This document shows, in pieces, positions 1-8,093 of a stretch of 64,000 nucleotides of DNA. Both the position numbers and the translations under genes were made by a program. The DNA is taken from contig NZ_MCIF01000002.1 in NCBI RefSeq assembly GCF_003268475.1, positions 5,524,100 through 5,588,099 of the forward strand, in the 5' to 3' direction. Source of the DNA: Thermogemmatispora tikiterensis (GTDB lineage: Bacteria; Chloroflexota; Ktedonobacteria; Ktedonobacterales; Ktedonobacteraceae). The first letter of the stretch is position 1. Each line of letters begins with the position of its first letter. The notes below the pieces were generated by a model. It ran no database searches. It was given only the letters and a program-made list of their open reading frames with translations, and had not been told where the DNA came from.

Positions 1-137
1 GGCCCGGTGAACAGGTAGGCGTGGGCCAGCTTGCCGCTGCTGAGGGCGTGTTTCAGCGTCTCAACAACGGCCTCCTGGCCAACCATCTGCTCAAAGGTCT
101 GGGAACGCCACTTGCGATAAAGCGCCTGTGAACTCAT
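1..137 (-). CDS. dnaX: DNA polymerase III subunit gamma/tau, N-terminal fragment (cut by window edge)
   Basis: The minus strand from position 137 reads MSSQALYRKWRSQTF, then a stretch containing VGQEAVVETLKHAL and, at the window edge, AHAYLFTGP. This is the typical opening of DnaX (YRKWRPQTF...VGQE...HAYLF.GP, leading into the Walker A loop), the clamp-loader ATPase of the replisome. Only about 45 codons are present; the Walker A motif and the rest lie to the left of the window. The ATG at 137 matches the family start. An SRP RNA gene lies just upstream in the same direction, an arrangement also known from Bacillus (scRNA-dnaX), which supports both calls. Confidence 0.93.
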   Translation of the reverse strand, partial: MSSQALYRKWRSQTFEQMVGQEAVVETLKHALSSGKLAHAYLFTG

Positions 138-389
138 ACTCAGTATCCTCGCGCGGATCGTCCCCTCTGCAACCGCCTGTCTGCTTAATCTGCCGCTCTG
201 GGCATACTTTTCACAAATTCCATCAAGAACGGGTTTGACCTGGCTACTTGGGCCTGGTAGTGCTGGCGCTGATCCAGATCGAAGCAAAGAACTAGCCGGG
301 TGGGCCTGCGCGCCGTGCCGCGTCGCACCGACAGGGACAGCAGGCCGCGGCGCGGTAGATGCTGTGCCGTCGGGCGAAGAGCAGAACGG

Positions 390-636
390 ATGCACGTGTG
401 AGGCAGACGGAAACGCGAGACAGACAGAAAACCGGCTTTCGCCCGGCCCTGCCGCTCAGCGCAATCAGGCAACCCTGCGACGCCCAGAGAGGTCCATTTA
501 CCGTTGCTTCCTCACGGACCTGGCGGGGTTCACAGACATCTGCCGCGCAGGACCCAATTGCGCCGAGCGACAGGGCGGGGAGAAAACCGGTCTGTTCCGC
601 TCGTTCTCTCTGACAGGATCTGCCTTCGCGGACCAG
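390..636 (-). ncRNA. ffs: Signal recognition particle RNA (4.5S/6S-type scRNA)
   Basis: On the minus strand the apical S-domain is easy to recognise: GGGTCCTGCGC at 555-545, GTGAACCCCGCCAGGTCC at 533-516, then a GTGA tetraloop, GGAAGCAACGGTAA, GGACCTCTC and GCAGGGTTGCCTGA at 478-465. This follows the Bacillus scRNA nearly word for word. Outside it a long helix forms: GCCCTG.CGCTC.GCGCAAT (about 578-556) pairs with ATTGCGC.GAGCG.CAGGGC (about 467-448), with further pairing out to AGGCAGA (625-619) and TCTGCCT (407-401). The RNA scaffolds Ffh for co-translational membrane targeting. The ends are approximate: the 5' end is placed about 7 nt after the promoter -10 box, and the 3' end just beyond the last outer pairing. 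I could not identify a classical Alu-domain motif at the 5' end. Confidence 0.88.
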
Positions 637-641
637 GGCTT

Positions 642-671
642 ATTGTACACCTGTCCCAGGTGTCTTGTCAA
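642..671 (-). promoter_or_regulatory. Promoter of the SRP RNA gene
   Basis: On the minus strand TTGACA (671-666) is followed after 18 nt by TACAAT (647-642), a near-consensus vegetative promoter. It would start transcription near 635, at the 5' edge of the predicted SRP RNA. Confidence 0.75.
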
Positions 672-835
672 GATTGATGGTGGGTCACGTCACGACTTGG
701 GAGGCGTAACTCTTGCCGCTCGTGAGACGCTTCTCCCTTTGCGCGCTGGTTGCCCTGTGGCTGTGTTGGCCTGCTTGCTGTCCAGTCCAGGCGCGAGTTG
801 GCTGATGTTGCAGCGTAAGATTCACCATGACTCTA

Positions 836-864
836 TTGAAAATAAGGCGATATTCTTGTACAAT
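836..864 (+). promoter_or_regulatory. Promoter of the TIR/periplasmic-binding operon
   Basis: TTGAAA (836-841), a 17-nt spacer and TACAAT (859-864) form a near-consensus promoter reading rightwards. Since transcription would start near 871, the open frame upstream of that point cannot be translated from this message, which supports the ATG at 950 as the true start of the next gene. Confidence 0.65.
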
Positions 865-949
865 GAAAAGTATTGGAATCAAGGATGTCTCGTCCGCGCT
901 GACCCACCGCCGGGCCAGCCTGCCGCTGCGAGGCTGCGGAGGTCCTACT

Positions 950-3196
950 ATGGGAGATCAGGGAAGCTTATCCTCCGGGTCGTCTACCTCTGCCTTTGCA
1001 ATTCGCTCTGTCCTCTGCTATGCTCAGGAAGATCGCACGTTAGCCAGCCGGTTGAACACGCACCTCTCTGCGATCGGGGTCAGCGTGAGCGATCTCACTA
1101 AAGATGTGCGGCCTGGCCAAGACCGAGAAGACGGGTTGCGGCGGCGCATCAGGGAGGCGAACCTCGTCATTGTCTTGGTCGGTCCCGACTTTCTACAACA
1201 TCATCAGCTTGAACTGCAGCTGATCGAGGAGCGCCTGCCGCCGAACGACTGGGCATTTATCCCCATTCGGACCAGCAACGTTTCTCTTGAAGACAAGCCG
1301 CTGTTCAAAGGTCGCCAGCTCTTGCCACGCTCTGGGAAGGCGTTGGTCCAAATGGGTAGGTCTCAGCTTGATAGGGAGTTAACGCAGATCTGCGAGGAGA
1401 TCAGGGAGCTCATCAAGCGCTGGCCAGTGCGCCAGGAGCTCCAGGATGGGGCAGTGGGTGTTGCCCTTGCAGAAAAATCGGCACAGGTGCCTGTCTTGCG
1501 GCAGGAACAGAGGAAGGTCACAGGAGGCAGATCTGGGGCGGCGACAGAGATGCAGCCAGTCCTTCCTGTGGAGGGAAGGGACCGTCGGAGGCAGTTCGCC
1601 AGCTGGAAGGTCGTGACTCTACTCGCTCTCTTCTTCTGCGTTCTCTGCGTCTCTATTGGCTATCTGGCTCTGCCTACCTCTCGTCCGGCAACAGAGATCC
1701 GCACGGGCAACACTGCTGCGGCGATGGCAGTCTGCAGCCAGGCAAGTATGCCTGGCGCAGTAGGGCTGACTACCGAGCTGGTGGATGGCGATTGTGTCGG
1801 GATCAGTGTCGGCCAATCGATCTTCGACCAGGGCAATGGTCTGACAATCAGCGCCAAGCTGCAGGCGGCGGCTCTACTCAGAGCAGGCCGTATCAGCCAG
1901 GCGCGGACCTACTTTCTGCTGGCTCGTAGAACTGATCCCACGGATGCCGAAGCTGGTATCTATAGTGAGGACCTGCTCTACCTCTCTCAGCCGCATCTCT
2001 CCCTCCTGGTAGGAGTTCATTTCTCGCATCAAGGGGGTCTCTACGCGCAGCAGGATGCGCTTCAAAGTCGAGCTATTCTGCAGGGGGCGTTCGTCTATCA
2101 AAAGGAGTATAACAGAGGTCAGGGGTCACGGATGAAGCTGGTCCTTCTCATCGAGAATAGTGGCTATAGCGCAGAGACGGCTCTGGAAGCTGCCAGACTG
2201 GCTCAGAAGTGCCTCCAGGTGAAAGGACTGCATGCTCTGGCGTTGATTGGCTGGCCATTCGGGCTGGCGGGGGATGATGTGGTGCAGGAAGGTATGAGCA
2301 GCGACCTGCTGAAGCTGCTGTCGAGTATGCCGGTTCCCATTGTTGCTTCGGTCCCGACGGATCTGAGCGGCCTGCTCCCTAACTTTTTCAGCGTTGTGCC
2401 CTCGCTCCAGGGCGAAGCCGCCGCCCTCGTGGCCTATATGCAGCATATTGGAGCACGTAATCCTGATGTCATCTATGATGAAAATCTGCCCTCTGCCCAG
2501 GCCCTGGCTCATGATCTGCAGAGTCTCACCAATCGTCGGCAGCAAGTCTATCCTTCCCAGGCTTACACAGGCGACTCTGCCGGGGGGATACAAGATAGCC
2601 TAAAGTTCATCACGCCGACGAACGATGCTCTTGTCTTTATTGGGGCGGCCCCCAGCGCTGTCATTTTGCAGAAAGCCCTTGCCGCTCAGCGCTATTCTCA
2701 TCTAGTCGTCCTGGGGACAGACATCCTCTATCATTATGTGGATCTCCTTTCGTCCAGAGATCGCGCGGCCCTGGTCGGGCTACATTTTCTAAGCTTTGCC
2801 TACCCCGATGAATATAGTTACTTTCTACCTGGCAAACAGCCGCCGGCCTTCTTTGCAGACTATCTCAACGAATTTAGCCCGCCGGGACAGAGCGAAGGAC
2901 CAATCACCTATGGCAAAAGTCGCGAGGAGAGCGAAGTGATTCTGTCCTATGATGCGCTCACTGTGGTCTTCACCGCCTTCCAGAGGGAAGGGTCGGAGAG
3001 CGCGCTTCTGCAAGGGCTGAAGAGCATCAGCCCGGCGTTGCCAGTGCAGGGAATCAGTGGTCAGATCGCTTTTGGTCCCGACGGCTATCCCATCGATAAA
3101 GCGGTGCTCGTCCTCAAAATTGTCCCTGGACCGTCTCCCGCCCAGTCCGGCCCCTATACCGAACAGGAAATGCTCATCAGTGGGAGCTATCGCTAA
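950..3196 (+). CDS. TIR domain - transmembrane - periplasmic-binding-like fusion protein
   Basis: Start at ATG 950, with GGAGG 7 nt upstream and a promoter ending at 864; 748 residues. Residues about 17-150 look like a TIR domain: a strand with CYAQEDR, then GVSVSDL, NLVIVLVGPDFL, and a Glu in LELQLIEERL where NADase TIRs carry the catalytic acid. A single hydrophobic helix at about 218-240 (VVTLLALFFCVLCVSIGYL) follows a basic stretch, so the TIR should be cytosolic and the rest outside. Residues about 345-740 resemble type I periplasmic-binding proteins of the branched-chain amino-acid receptor class (LSLLVGVHF, MKLVLLIENSGYS, TNDALVFIGA). The likely role is ligand sensing outside coupled to TIR signalling or NAD cleavage inside; this is inference. 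It lies 19 nt before a solute-binding lipoprotein gene. Confidence 0.7.
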   Translation: MGDQGSLSSGSSTSAFAIRSVLCYAQEDRTLASRLNTHLSAIGVSVSDLTKDVRPGQDREDGLRRRIREANLVIVLVGPDFLQHHQLELQLIEERLPPNDWAFIPIRTSNVSLEDKPLFKGRQLLPRSGKALVQMGRSQLDRELTQICEEIRELIKRWPVRQELQDGAVGVALAEKSAQVPVLRQEQRKVTGGRSGAATEMQPVLPVEGRDRRRQFASWKVVTLLALFFCVLCVSIGYLALPTSRPATEIRTGNTAAAMAVCSQASMPGAVGLTTELVDGDCVGISVGQSIFDQGNGLTISAKLQAAALLRAGRISQARTYFLLARRTDPTDAEAGIYSEDLLYLSQPHLSLLVGVHFSHQGGLYAQQDALQSRAILQGAFVYQKEYNRGQGSRMKLVLLIENSGYSAETALEAARLAQKCLQVKGLHALALIGWPFGLAGDDVVQEGMSSDLLKLLSSMPVPIVASVPTDLSGLLPNFFSVVPSLQGEAAALVAYMQHIGARNPDVIYDENLPSAQALAHDLQSLTNRRQQVYPSQAYTGDSAGGIQDSLKFITPTNDALVFIGAAPSAVILQKALAAQRYSHLVVLGTDILYHYVDLLSSRDRAALVGLHFLSFAYPDEYSYFLPGKQPPAFFADYLNEFSPPGQSEGPITYGKSREESEVILSYDALTVVFTAFQREGSESALLQGLKSISPALPVQGISGQIAFGPDGYPIDKAVLVLKIVPGPSPAQSGPYTEQEMLISGSYR

Positions 3197-3215
3197 TTCT
3201 CGCAGGAGCTAAGCT

Positions 3216-4682
3216 ATGAGGCAATTGCCTCCGCTGTCGGGTCTGGGCGCCGGGCTAGAGCGAGGCTGGAGCCGGCGCCAGCTTTTGGCCGCGCTAGCCG
3301 GGGGGACGTGGTCCCTGCTCTCCTCGTGCATCTCCAGCAACGTTTCTCGGTCAATCATGGGCACCTGCGTCTCGCAGGTCGCCCTCTGCTCGCCGACGAG
3401 CGTAGTCGGCTCCTCCTCACCCACGCAGATCTTCTGGTACGCCGAACCGGACCCGAAAGGGATCTTTAAAACGCTGGTAGATACCTTCAATGCGTTAGGC
3501 TTCGGCGTGCAGGTCACCTTAGCGGCTCAAGGAAGCAGCACCGACGACTATCACCAGTGGCTGCGTCAGCAGCTCAAAGCGGGTCGAGAGACCCCACAGG
3601 TCTTCTCCCTCGATATCATCTATACTGCCGAATTTGCAGAGCAGCACTGGCTCGTTTCTCTAGATGAGCTGCTTTGCCAGAGCGATAGCGAGCAGTACCT
3701 GCAGACGGCTCTTACCGCTGCCAGCTATCCTACCAGCGAAGGGCGGCTCTGGGCCTTGCCTCTCCATAGCGATGTGGGCCTCCTCTTCTGCCGCAGCGAT
3801 ATCCCCTATGCTGCGGGCGAGAGCCTGCCGCCCTCATCCTGGAGACAGCTCAGCGCGATGGCACGCGAGGCGCAAGCCAAACACTCTGTCACAGCTGTTC
3901 TCCCAGGCTGGGGTTATCTTTGGCAGAACGCTCCCTATGAAGGGCTGCTCTGCAATGCGCTGGAAGTCTTTTCAGGCTACGGCGCTCAGCTGGTCGCTGA
4001 GGACGATGGCCAGCAAGACAAGCGGCCAGCCTATCGGGTGGTCGTTGAGCGCTATCGAGATCAATTGGAGCAAGCCTTAGGCGAGATGGTTTCCTGGGTC
4101 CAGGGTCCGGGTGCGATTACCCCGCTGCAGGCCCTGGAGAGTACTGGAGACATACAGGGGCTGGATGAGCCGTTGACGATCGCCCACTTCAATCAAGGGA
4201 TTGCGGCCTTCATGCGCAACTGGCCCTATGCCTACAACCAGCTCGATGTCCGTGGGCTAGGATCGCAGGTTCATGCCCACCAGGTAGCTGTCTATCCTCT
4301 GCCAGGAGCAACCCGCCCCTGTATCGGCGGCTGGCAGGTTGCTATCAATGCTCACGCCCCTCCACGAGAGCGAGCAGCCGCCCTGACCTTTGCTCGCTGG
4401 CTCCTGTGTGATTCCGCCCAGAAAGCCCTCGCCGGCAGTCAGAACTACCTGCCAGTCCTGAAGGCGATTTATGACGATCCTGAGCTGCAAGCCAACCTGC
4501 CCTTCTACAGTGGCCTGCGGGAAATGATTGAAGAGCGCGGACAGTTACGTCCGCGCCTGACGCAGTACGCGCAATTTTCCAGAGCTGTGCAAGCGGCAGT
4601 CTACAGCGCCTTGCGGGGCGAGCACAGTCCTGTCGAAGCCATTACCCTGCTAGAGAGAGAGCTTCATGCCGTGCTTGGCTAG
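3216..4682 (+). CDS. Extracellular solute-binding lipoprotein (family 1-like)
   Basis: 488 residues; ATG 3216 has AGGAG 7 nt upstream. The N-terminus carries a twin-arginine-like stretch (SRRQLLAALAGG) and a lipobox-like LSSC at about residues 35-38, so the mature protein is probably a lipoprotein. The rest has the look of ABC-type sugar-binding proteins (QIFWYAEPDPKG, VFSLDIIYTAEFAEQHWLVSL, LWALPLHSDVGLLFCRSD, GWQVAINAHA). No permease or ATPase gene follows, so it may feed a distant transporter or serve as a ligand-binding partner of the TIR/receptor fusion 19 nt upstream, with which it surely shares a transcript. Ligand unknown. Confidence 0.75.
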   Translation: MRQLPPLSGLGAGLERGWSRRQLLAALAGGTWSLLSSCISSNVSRSIMGTCVSQVALCSPTSVVGSSSPTQIFWYAEPDPKGIFKTLVDTFNALGFGVQVTLAAQGSSTDDYHQWLRQQLKAGRETPQVFSLDIIYTAEFAEQHWLVSLDELLCQSDSEQYLQTALTAASYPTSEGRLWALPLHSDVGLLFCRSDIPYAAGESLPPSSWRQLSAMAREAQAKHSVTAVLPGWGYLWQNAPYEGLLCNALEVFSGYGAQLVAEDDGQQDKRPAYRVVVERYRDQLEQALGEMVSWVQGPGAITPLQALESTGDIQGLDEPLTIAHFNQGIAAFMRNWPYAYNQLDVRGLGSQVHAHQVAVYPLPGATRPCIGGWQVAINAHAPPRERAAALTFARWLLCDSAQKALAGSQNYLPVLKAIYDDPELQANLPFYSGLREMIEERGQLRPRLTQYAQFSRAVQAAVYSALRGEHSPVEAITLLERELHAVLG

Positions 4683-4823
4683 GGTTTCGCGCATCAGCGG
4701 AAGGTCGGGAGTAAGACGGAGCGCGGCCTGCGCTGCCAGGGCATGAGCTTGCGCCAGACTGCCGGACAGCGAGCAAAGCAATCAGACAGGCGAGCGCTCC
4801 GAACAAACGCAGCCACTGGCTGA

Positions 4824-5696
4824 CTACAGATACTTCTCGATCAGCAGGCGATACTTCTCGCGGACTGCCTCGGGAATAACGGCGCGGTCGGTAATGATGG
4901 CCGAAGCCAGCGCCTGGGAGCAATCGCAGCTCACCGTGCTGCGGTCGGCAGGGATCTTGCTGACCAGGCGGCGCAAAATGCGCTGAGCATTCGTCACATT
5001 GGCGTTCAAATTCTGCACCACCAGCTCCACCGAGACCGACTCTTCACTCTCATGCCAGCAATCGTAGTCGGTCACACAGGCCAGGGTCGCATAGCACAGC
5101 TCCGCCTCGCGGGCCAGCTTCGCCTCGGGCAGGGCTGTCATGCCGATAATGTCCATGCCCCAGCTGCGGTAAGCCAGAGACTCCGCCTTCGTTGAGAAGA
5201 GCGGTCCCTCGATACAGACATAGGTCCCGCCCTCGTGTACGCGCACATCGCCGAGTTCGCGGGCTGTCTCCAGCAGGAGCCGGCTCAGGGTGGGACAGAA
5301 CGGCTCAGCGAAGGTGCAATGAACCACCAGGCCGCCCTCGAAGAAGGAGTTCACACGGCTCTTCGTGCGATCGAAGAGCTGGTCGGGAACGACCAGATCA
5401 CGGGGGGCAATGTGCTCGCGCAAGCTGCCGACTGCGCTCACCGAGATCACCCATTGCACACCCAGGCTCTTCAAGGCCCAGATATTGGCGCGGACCGGAA
5501 TCTCGGTAGGGCTGAGGCGGTGACCCCGCCCGTGGCGCGGCAGGAAGGCCACTGGCACCCCTTCCAGCTTGCCGATAGTAATCACATCGCTGGGGGCGCC
5601 AAAGGGTGTCTCTACCGCCACCTCCTCCAGATCAGTCATCCCCTCCATGCGGTACAGCCCACTGCCGCCAATCACCCCAATGGTTGCCTGTGGCAT
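4824..5696 (-). CDS. mtnP: S-methyl-5'-thioadenosine phosphorylase
   Basis: 290 residues. It cleaves methylthioadenosine with phosphate to adenine and methylthioribose-1-phosphate in the methionine salvage pathway. Recognisable PNP/MTAP family motifs: IGVIGGSGLY at the N-terminus, the phosphate loop PRHGRGH, SAVGSL, the substrate segment IEGPLFSTKAES, MTALPEAKLAREAEL and the base-binding TDYDCW. Length fits the family. AAGGAGG lies 12 nt before the ATG, a longer gap than usual, but the N-terminal family motif fixes this start. Its neighbour upstream in the same direction is tyrS (101 nt away), and it converges with the solute-binding gene. Confidence 0.93.
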   Translation of the reverse strand: MPQATIGVIGGSGLYRMEGMTDLEEVAVETPFGAPSDVITIGKLEGVPVAFLPRHGRGHRLSPTEIPVRANIWALKSLGVQWVISVSAVGSLREHIAPRDLVVPDQLFDRTKSRVNSFFEGGLVVHCTFAEPFCPTLSRLLLETARELGDVRVHEGGTYVCIEGPLFSTKAESLAYRSWGMDIIGMTALPEAKLAREAELCYATLACVTDYDCWHESEESVSVELVVQNLNANVTNAQRILRRLVSKIPADRSTVSCDCSQALASAIITDRAVIPEAVREKYRLLIEKYL

Positions 5697-5797
5697 AGCG
5701 ATCGCATTCCTCCTTGCTGGCAGAAATCATCAAGTCGGGTGTGGACCTCGCGGCGCAGCCCGGGCAGCGCTGGGAGGCCCACCTCCTTCGAGCGTTC

Positions 5798-7057
5798 TCA
5801 GGACTGAACTGAAGAAGAAGAAGGCGAAGTAATGCGCAGATAGCGCAGCTTGCCGACTTTGAGTACGGCGCCCTCACTGGGAGGCACCATGAAATCGGGC
5901 GTCTCGATCTTTTGGACCTCGCTGGTAGCGCCGTGGGGGAAGAAGCTCACGCCTCCCTGCTGAATCAGGCGACGGGCCTCATTGCGGCTGGGAACGAGCC
6001 TGGCCTCCACCAAGAGGGTGACAATATTGACCGGCTCTGTCAGCGGATAGAGAGGCATCTCCTCCGGTAGCTGTCGCTGGGAGAACTGGCGAATAAAAGC
6101 TTCCTCCGCTGCCTGAGCGGCCTCGGGACCGTGGAACTCGCTCACGATTTCACGAGCCATGCGGCGCTTGACCACCATTGGGTTAAGTGTCCCCTCGGCC
6201 ATCTTGCGGCTCATCTCTTCCAGCTCCTCATCGGGGACGTCGGTCAGCGTCTCAAAGTAGCTCCTCATCGCGTGATCGGGCAGCGACATCAGCTTGCCGT
6301 ACATATCGTTGGGTGGGGCCGTCAGGGCAATATAGTTATTCAGCGATTTGCCCATCTTCAGCTGGCCATCCAGCCCCACGATCAGTTGCACCGTCAGAAT
6401 CTGCTGCGGCGGCTGGCCAAAGATTGGCTGCAGCTCACGCCCCACCAGCAAATTAAAGGTCTGATCGGTGCCGCCGATCTCCACGTCGGCGCGCAGCGCC
6501 ACTGAATCGTAGCCCTGCAAGAGCGGATACATCAATTCTGACAGATAGATCTCGATGCCGCTGTGGAAACGCTTGGCAAAATCGTCGCGGGCCAGCATCT
6601 GCGCCACCGTCTTGTAGCTGAGCAGGCGCATGACATCGGCCAGGGTGAACTGATCGAACCATTCGCTCTGCCAGCGTACCTCGGTCTGCTCACGATCGAC
6701 GATGCGGTAGAACTGGTCGAGATAGGTCGCGGCATTGGCCTTGACCTGCTCGGCGCTCAGAGGCTTACGCGCGTTCTCACGTCCGCTCGGATCGCCCAGG
6801 CGGGCTGTCCAATCGCCGATCACCACCACGGCCTTGTGGCCCAGGCGCTGAAACTGGCGTAACTTGCGGAAGACCACCGCATGACCGATGGTCAACTCAT
6901 AGTGGCTGGGATCAACGCCAAGCTTGACCCGCAGTGGCTCCCCGCGGTTGCCTTCCAGCAGCAGGCGCCGTAGCTCTTCCTCTTTCTCCACCAGCACCAC
7001 TCCGCGCTTCAGCACCCGCTCGATCTCAGCTGGCTCTGGTGAGTGCTTCACCGTCAC
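5798..7057 (-). CDS. tyrS: Tyrosyl-tRNA synthetase
   Basis: 419 residues, class I aminoacyl-tRNA synthetase that charges tRNA-Tyr. The HIGH box appears as LTIGHAV after VKLGVDPSHYE, followed by FRKLRQFQRLGH and IGDWTARLGDPSGR, which marks the TyrZ-like branch rather than the E. coli-type TyrS. KMGKSLNNYI is the KMSKS loop. A C-terminal S4-like RNA-binding domain (LVEARLVPSRNEARRLIQQG) is present. A promoter is visible 60 nt upstream; I found no T-box leader, which many Firmicute tyrS genes carry. Confidence 0.96.
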   Translation of the reverse strand: MTVKHSPEPAEIERVLKRGVVLVEKEEELRRLLLEGNRGEPLRVKLGVDPSHYELTIGHAVVFRKLRQFQRLGHKAVVVIGDWTARLGDPSGRENARKPLSAEQVKANAATYLDQFYRIVDREQTEVRWQSEWFDQFTLADVMRLLSYKTVAQMLARDDFAKRFHSGIEIYLSELMYPLLQGYDSVALRADVEIGGTDQTFNLLVGRELQPIFGQPPQQILTVQLIVGLDGQLKMGKSLNNYIALTAPPNDMYGKLMSLPDHAMRSYFETLTDVPDEELEEMSRKMAEGTLNPMVVKRRMAREIVSEFHGPEAAQAAEEAFIRQFSQRQLPEEMPLYPLTEPVNIVTLLVEARLVPSRNEARRLIQQGGVSFFPHGATSEVQKIETPDFMVPPSEGAVLKVGKLRYLRITSPSSSSVQS

Positions 7058-7120
7058 GTCTTCTGCACCCTTCCTCTTCTGACTGATTTGGTGAGATGAG
7101 ATGGCTTGCGTATTGCCTGC

Positions 7121-7149
7121 ATTGTAACAGAAAGCGCGGGTGGCGTCGA
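7121..7149 (-). promoter_or_regulatory. Probable tyrS promoter
   Basis: On the minus strand TCGACG (7149-7144), a 17-nt spacer and TACAAT (7126-7121) give a plausible vegetative promoter with a weak -35 box. The start site would be near 7114, leaving a leader of about 57 nt before tyrS. Confidence 0.5.
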
Positions 7150-7430
7150 GAGGTTGAGCTTGATAGGATCATTATCAACTTTTCTAATAGAATTCTTATA
7201 GATTGCAAACGTTGCTCTAATACAAGGCACGCTATACTCTAAGGCGAGAGACAGGCCCAGCCTGACGACCGAAGGAATGGGACTGTCAGCAGCGACGGAC
7301 GAAGATGATGTGAGCGAGAGAGGCCGCAAGTTCTCGGAGACAGAAGCCTTGTGTGACCTGTTTGTTAGCCGGTAAGACAGCAGAGTTAATGCGAGAAGAA
7401 AGAGTTAATGAAGGAGGTGTTGGTAGTCCT

Positions 7431-7862
7431 ATGCCAGATCTGACTCGTTACAACCCCTTCCAGGAGATGATTTCGCTGCGCGAAGCGATGGATCGCCTCT
7501 TTGAGGAGAGCTTCATTTCGCCACGCAACCTCTTGAGCCGGGGTGTTGCCTCGAACCTCTACGAGACAAAAGATGACTTCATCCTGCAGATCCCCATGCC
7601 GGGTGTCAAGCCGGAGGAAGTGGAGATCACCGCGCAGCAAGACACAATCTCTGTCAAGTGGGAGACAAAGCCAGTAGCGCCTGAGAATGCGACGGTCCAC
7701 TGGCGCAACTTCGGCGAGGGGCAGTATCAGCAATCATTCACGCTGCCTGCGCCGATCAATCCCGATCGAGCCGAGGCCCATTATCAGAACGGCATCCTGA
7801 CCCTGCGCCTGCCCAAGGCCGAGCAGGCCCGCACGCGCACTGTCAAAGTCAACACCCGCTAA
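7431..7862 (+). CDS. Hsp20/alpha-crystallin small heat-shock protein
   Basis: 143 residues from ATG 7431, which is preceded by AAGGAGGTG about 11 nt upstream. It contains an alpha-crystallin domain: NLYETKDDFILQIPMPGVKPEEVEI, the central KWE and RNFGEG.Y.QSFTLP segments, and the family signature NGILTLRLPK near the C-terminus. It is an ATP-independent holdase that keeps unfolding proteins soluble. An in-frame ATG at 7390 would add 13 residues that do not look like the family. A possible -10 box TATACT at 7233-7238 lies upstream with only a poorly spaced -35 (TTGCTC, 15 nt). No CIRCE element is visible. Confidence 0.92.
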   Translation: MPDLTRYNPFQEMISLREAMDRLFEESFISPRNLLSRGVASNLYETKDDFILQIPMPGVKPEEVEITAQQDTISVKWETKPVAPENATVHWRNFGEGQYQQSFTLPAPINPDRAEAHYQNGILTLRLPKAEQARTRTVKVNTR

Positions 7863-8093
7863 GCGGGGCGAAGGAAGCAGCGACATTGCGAGGCTGGCTC
7901 GCCCGCTAGCTCCGTCCCCGGCCATGCTGCGAGTTTCACCTGGGGATAAGAGCATTCAAAGGAGCGGGCCAGCCTTGTGGTCTGGCCAGCCGGCCAGATC
8001 GGCCCTGGCCTGGCCGTGCCGCTCCTGATATGCTCCAGACTGCAGGGGCAGGTGCAGCTGGCGAGTATCAATCCCGCCTGGCCTGAGCTATGA

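Noticed and set aside
235..1101. A 288-codon plus-strand open frame at the left end
   Set aside because: It runs antisense through the SRP RNA and its promoter and has no ribosome-binding site; composition is unlike the real proteins.
7058..7430. CIRCE heat-shock operator before the Hsp20 gene, T-box before tyrS
   Set aside because: Neither the TTAGCACTC/GAGTGCTAA repeat nor the T-box core sequence is present.
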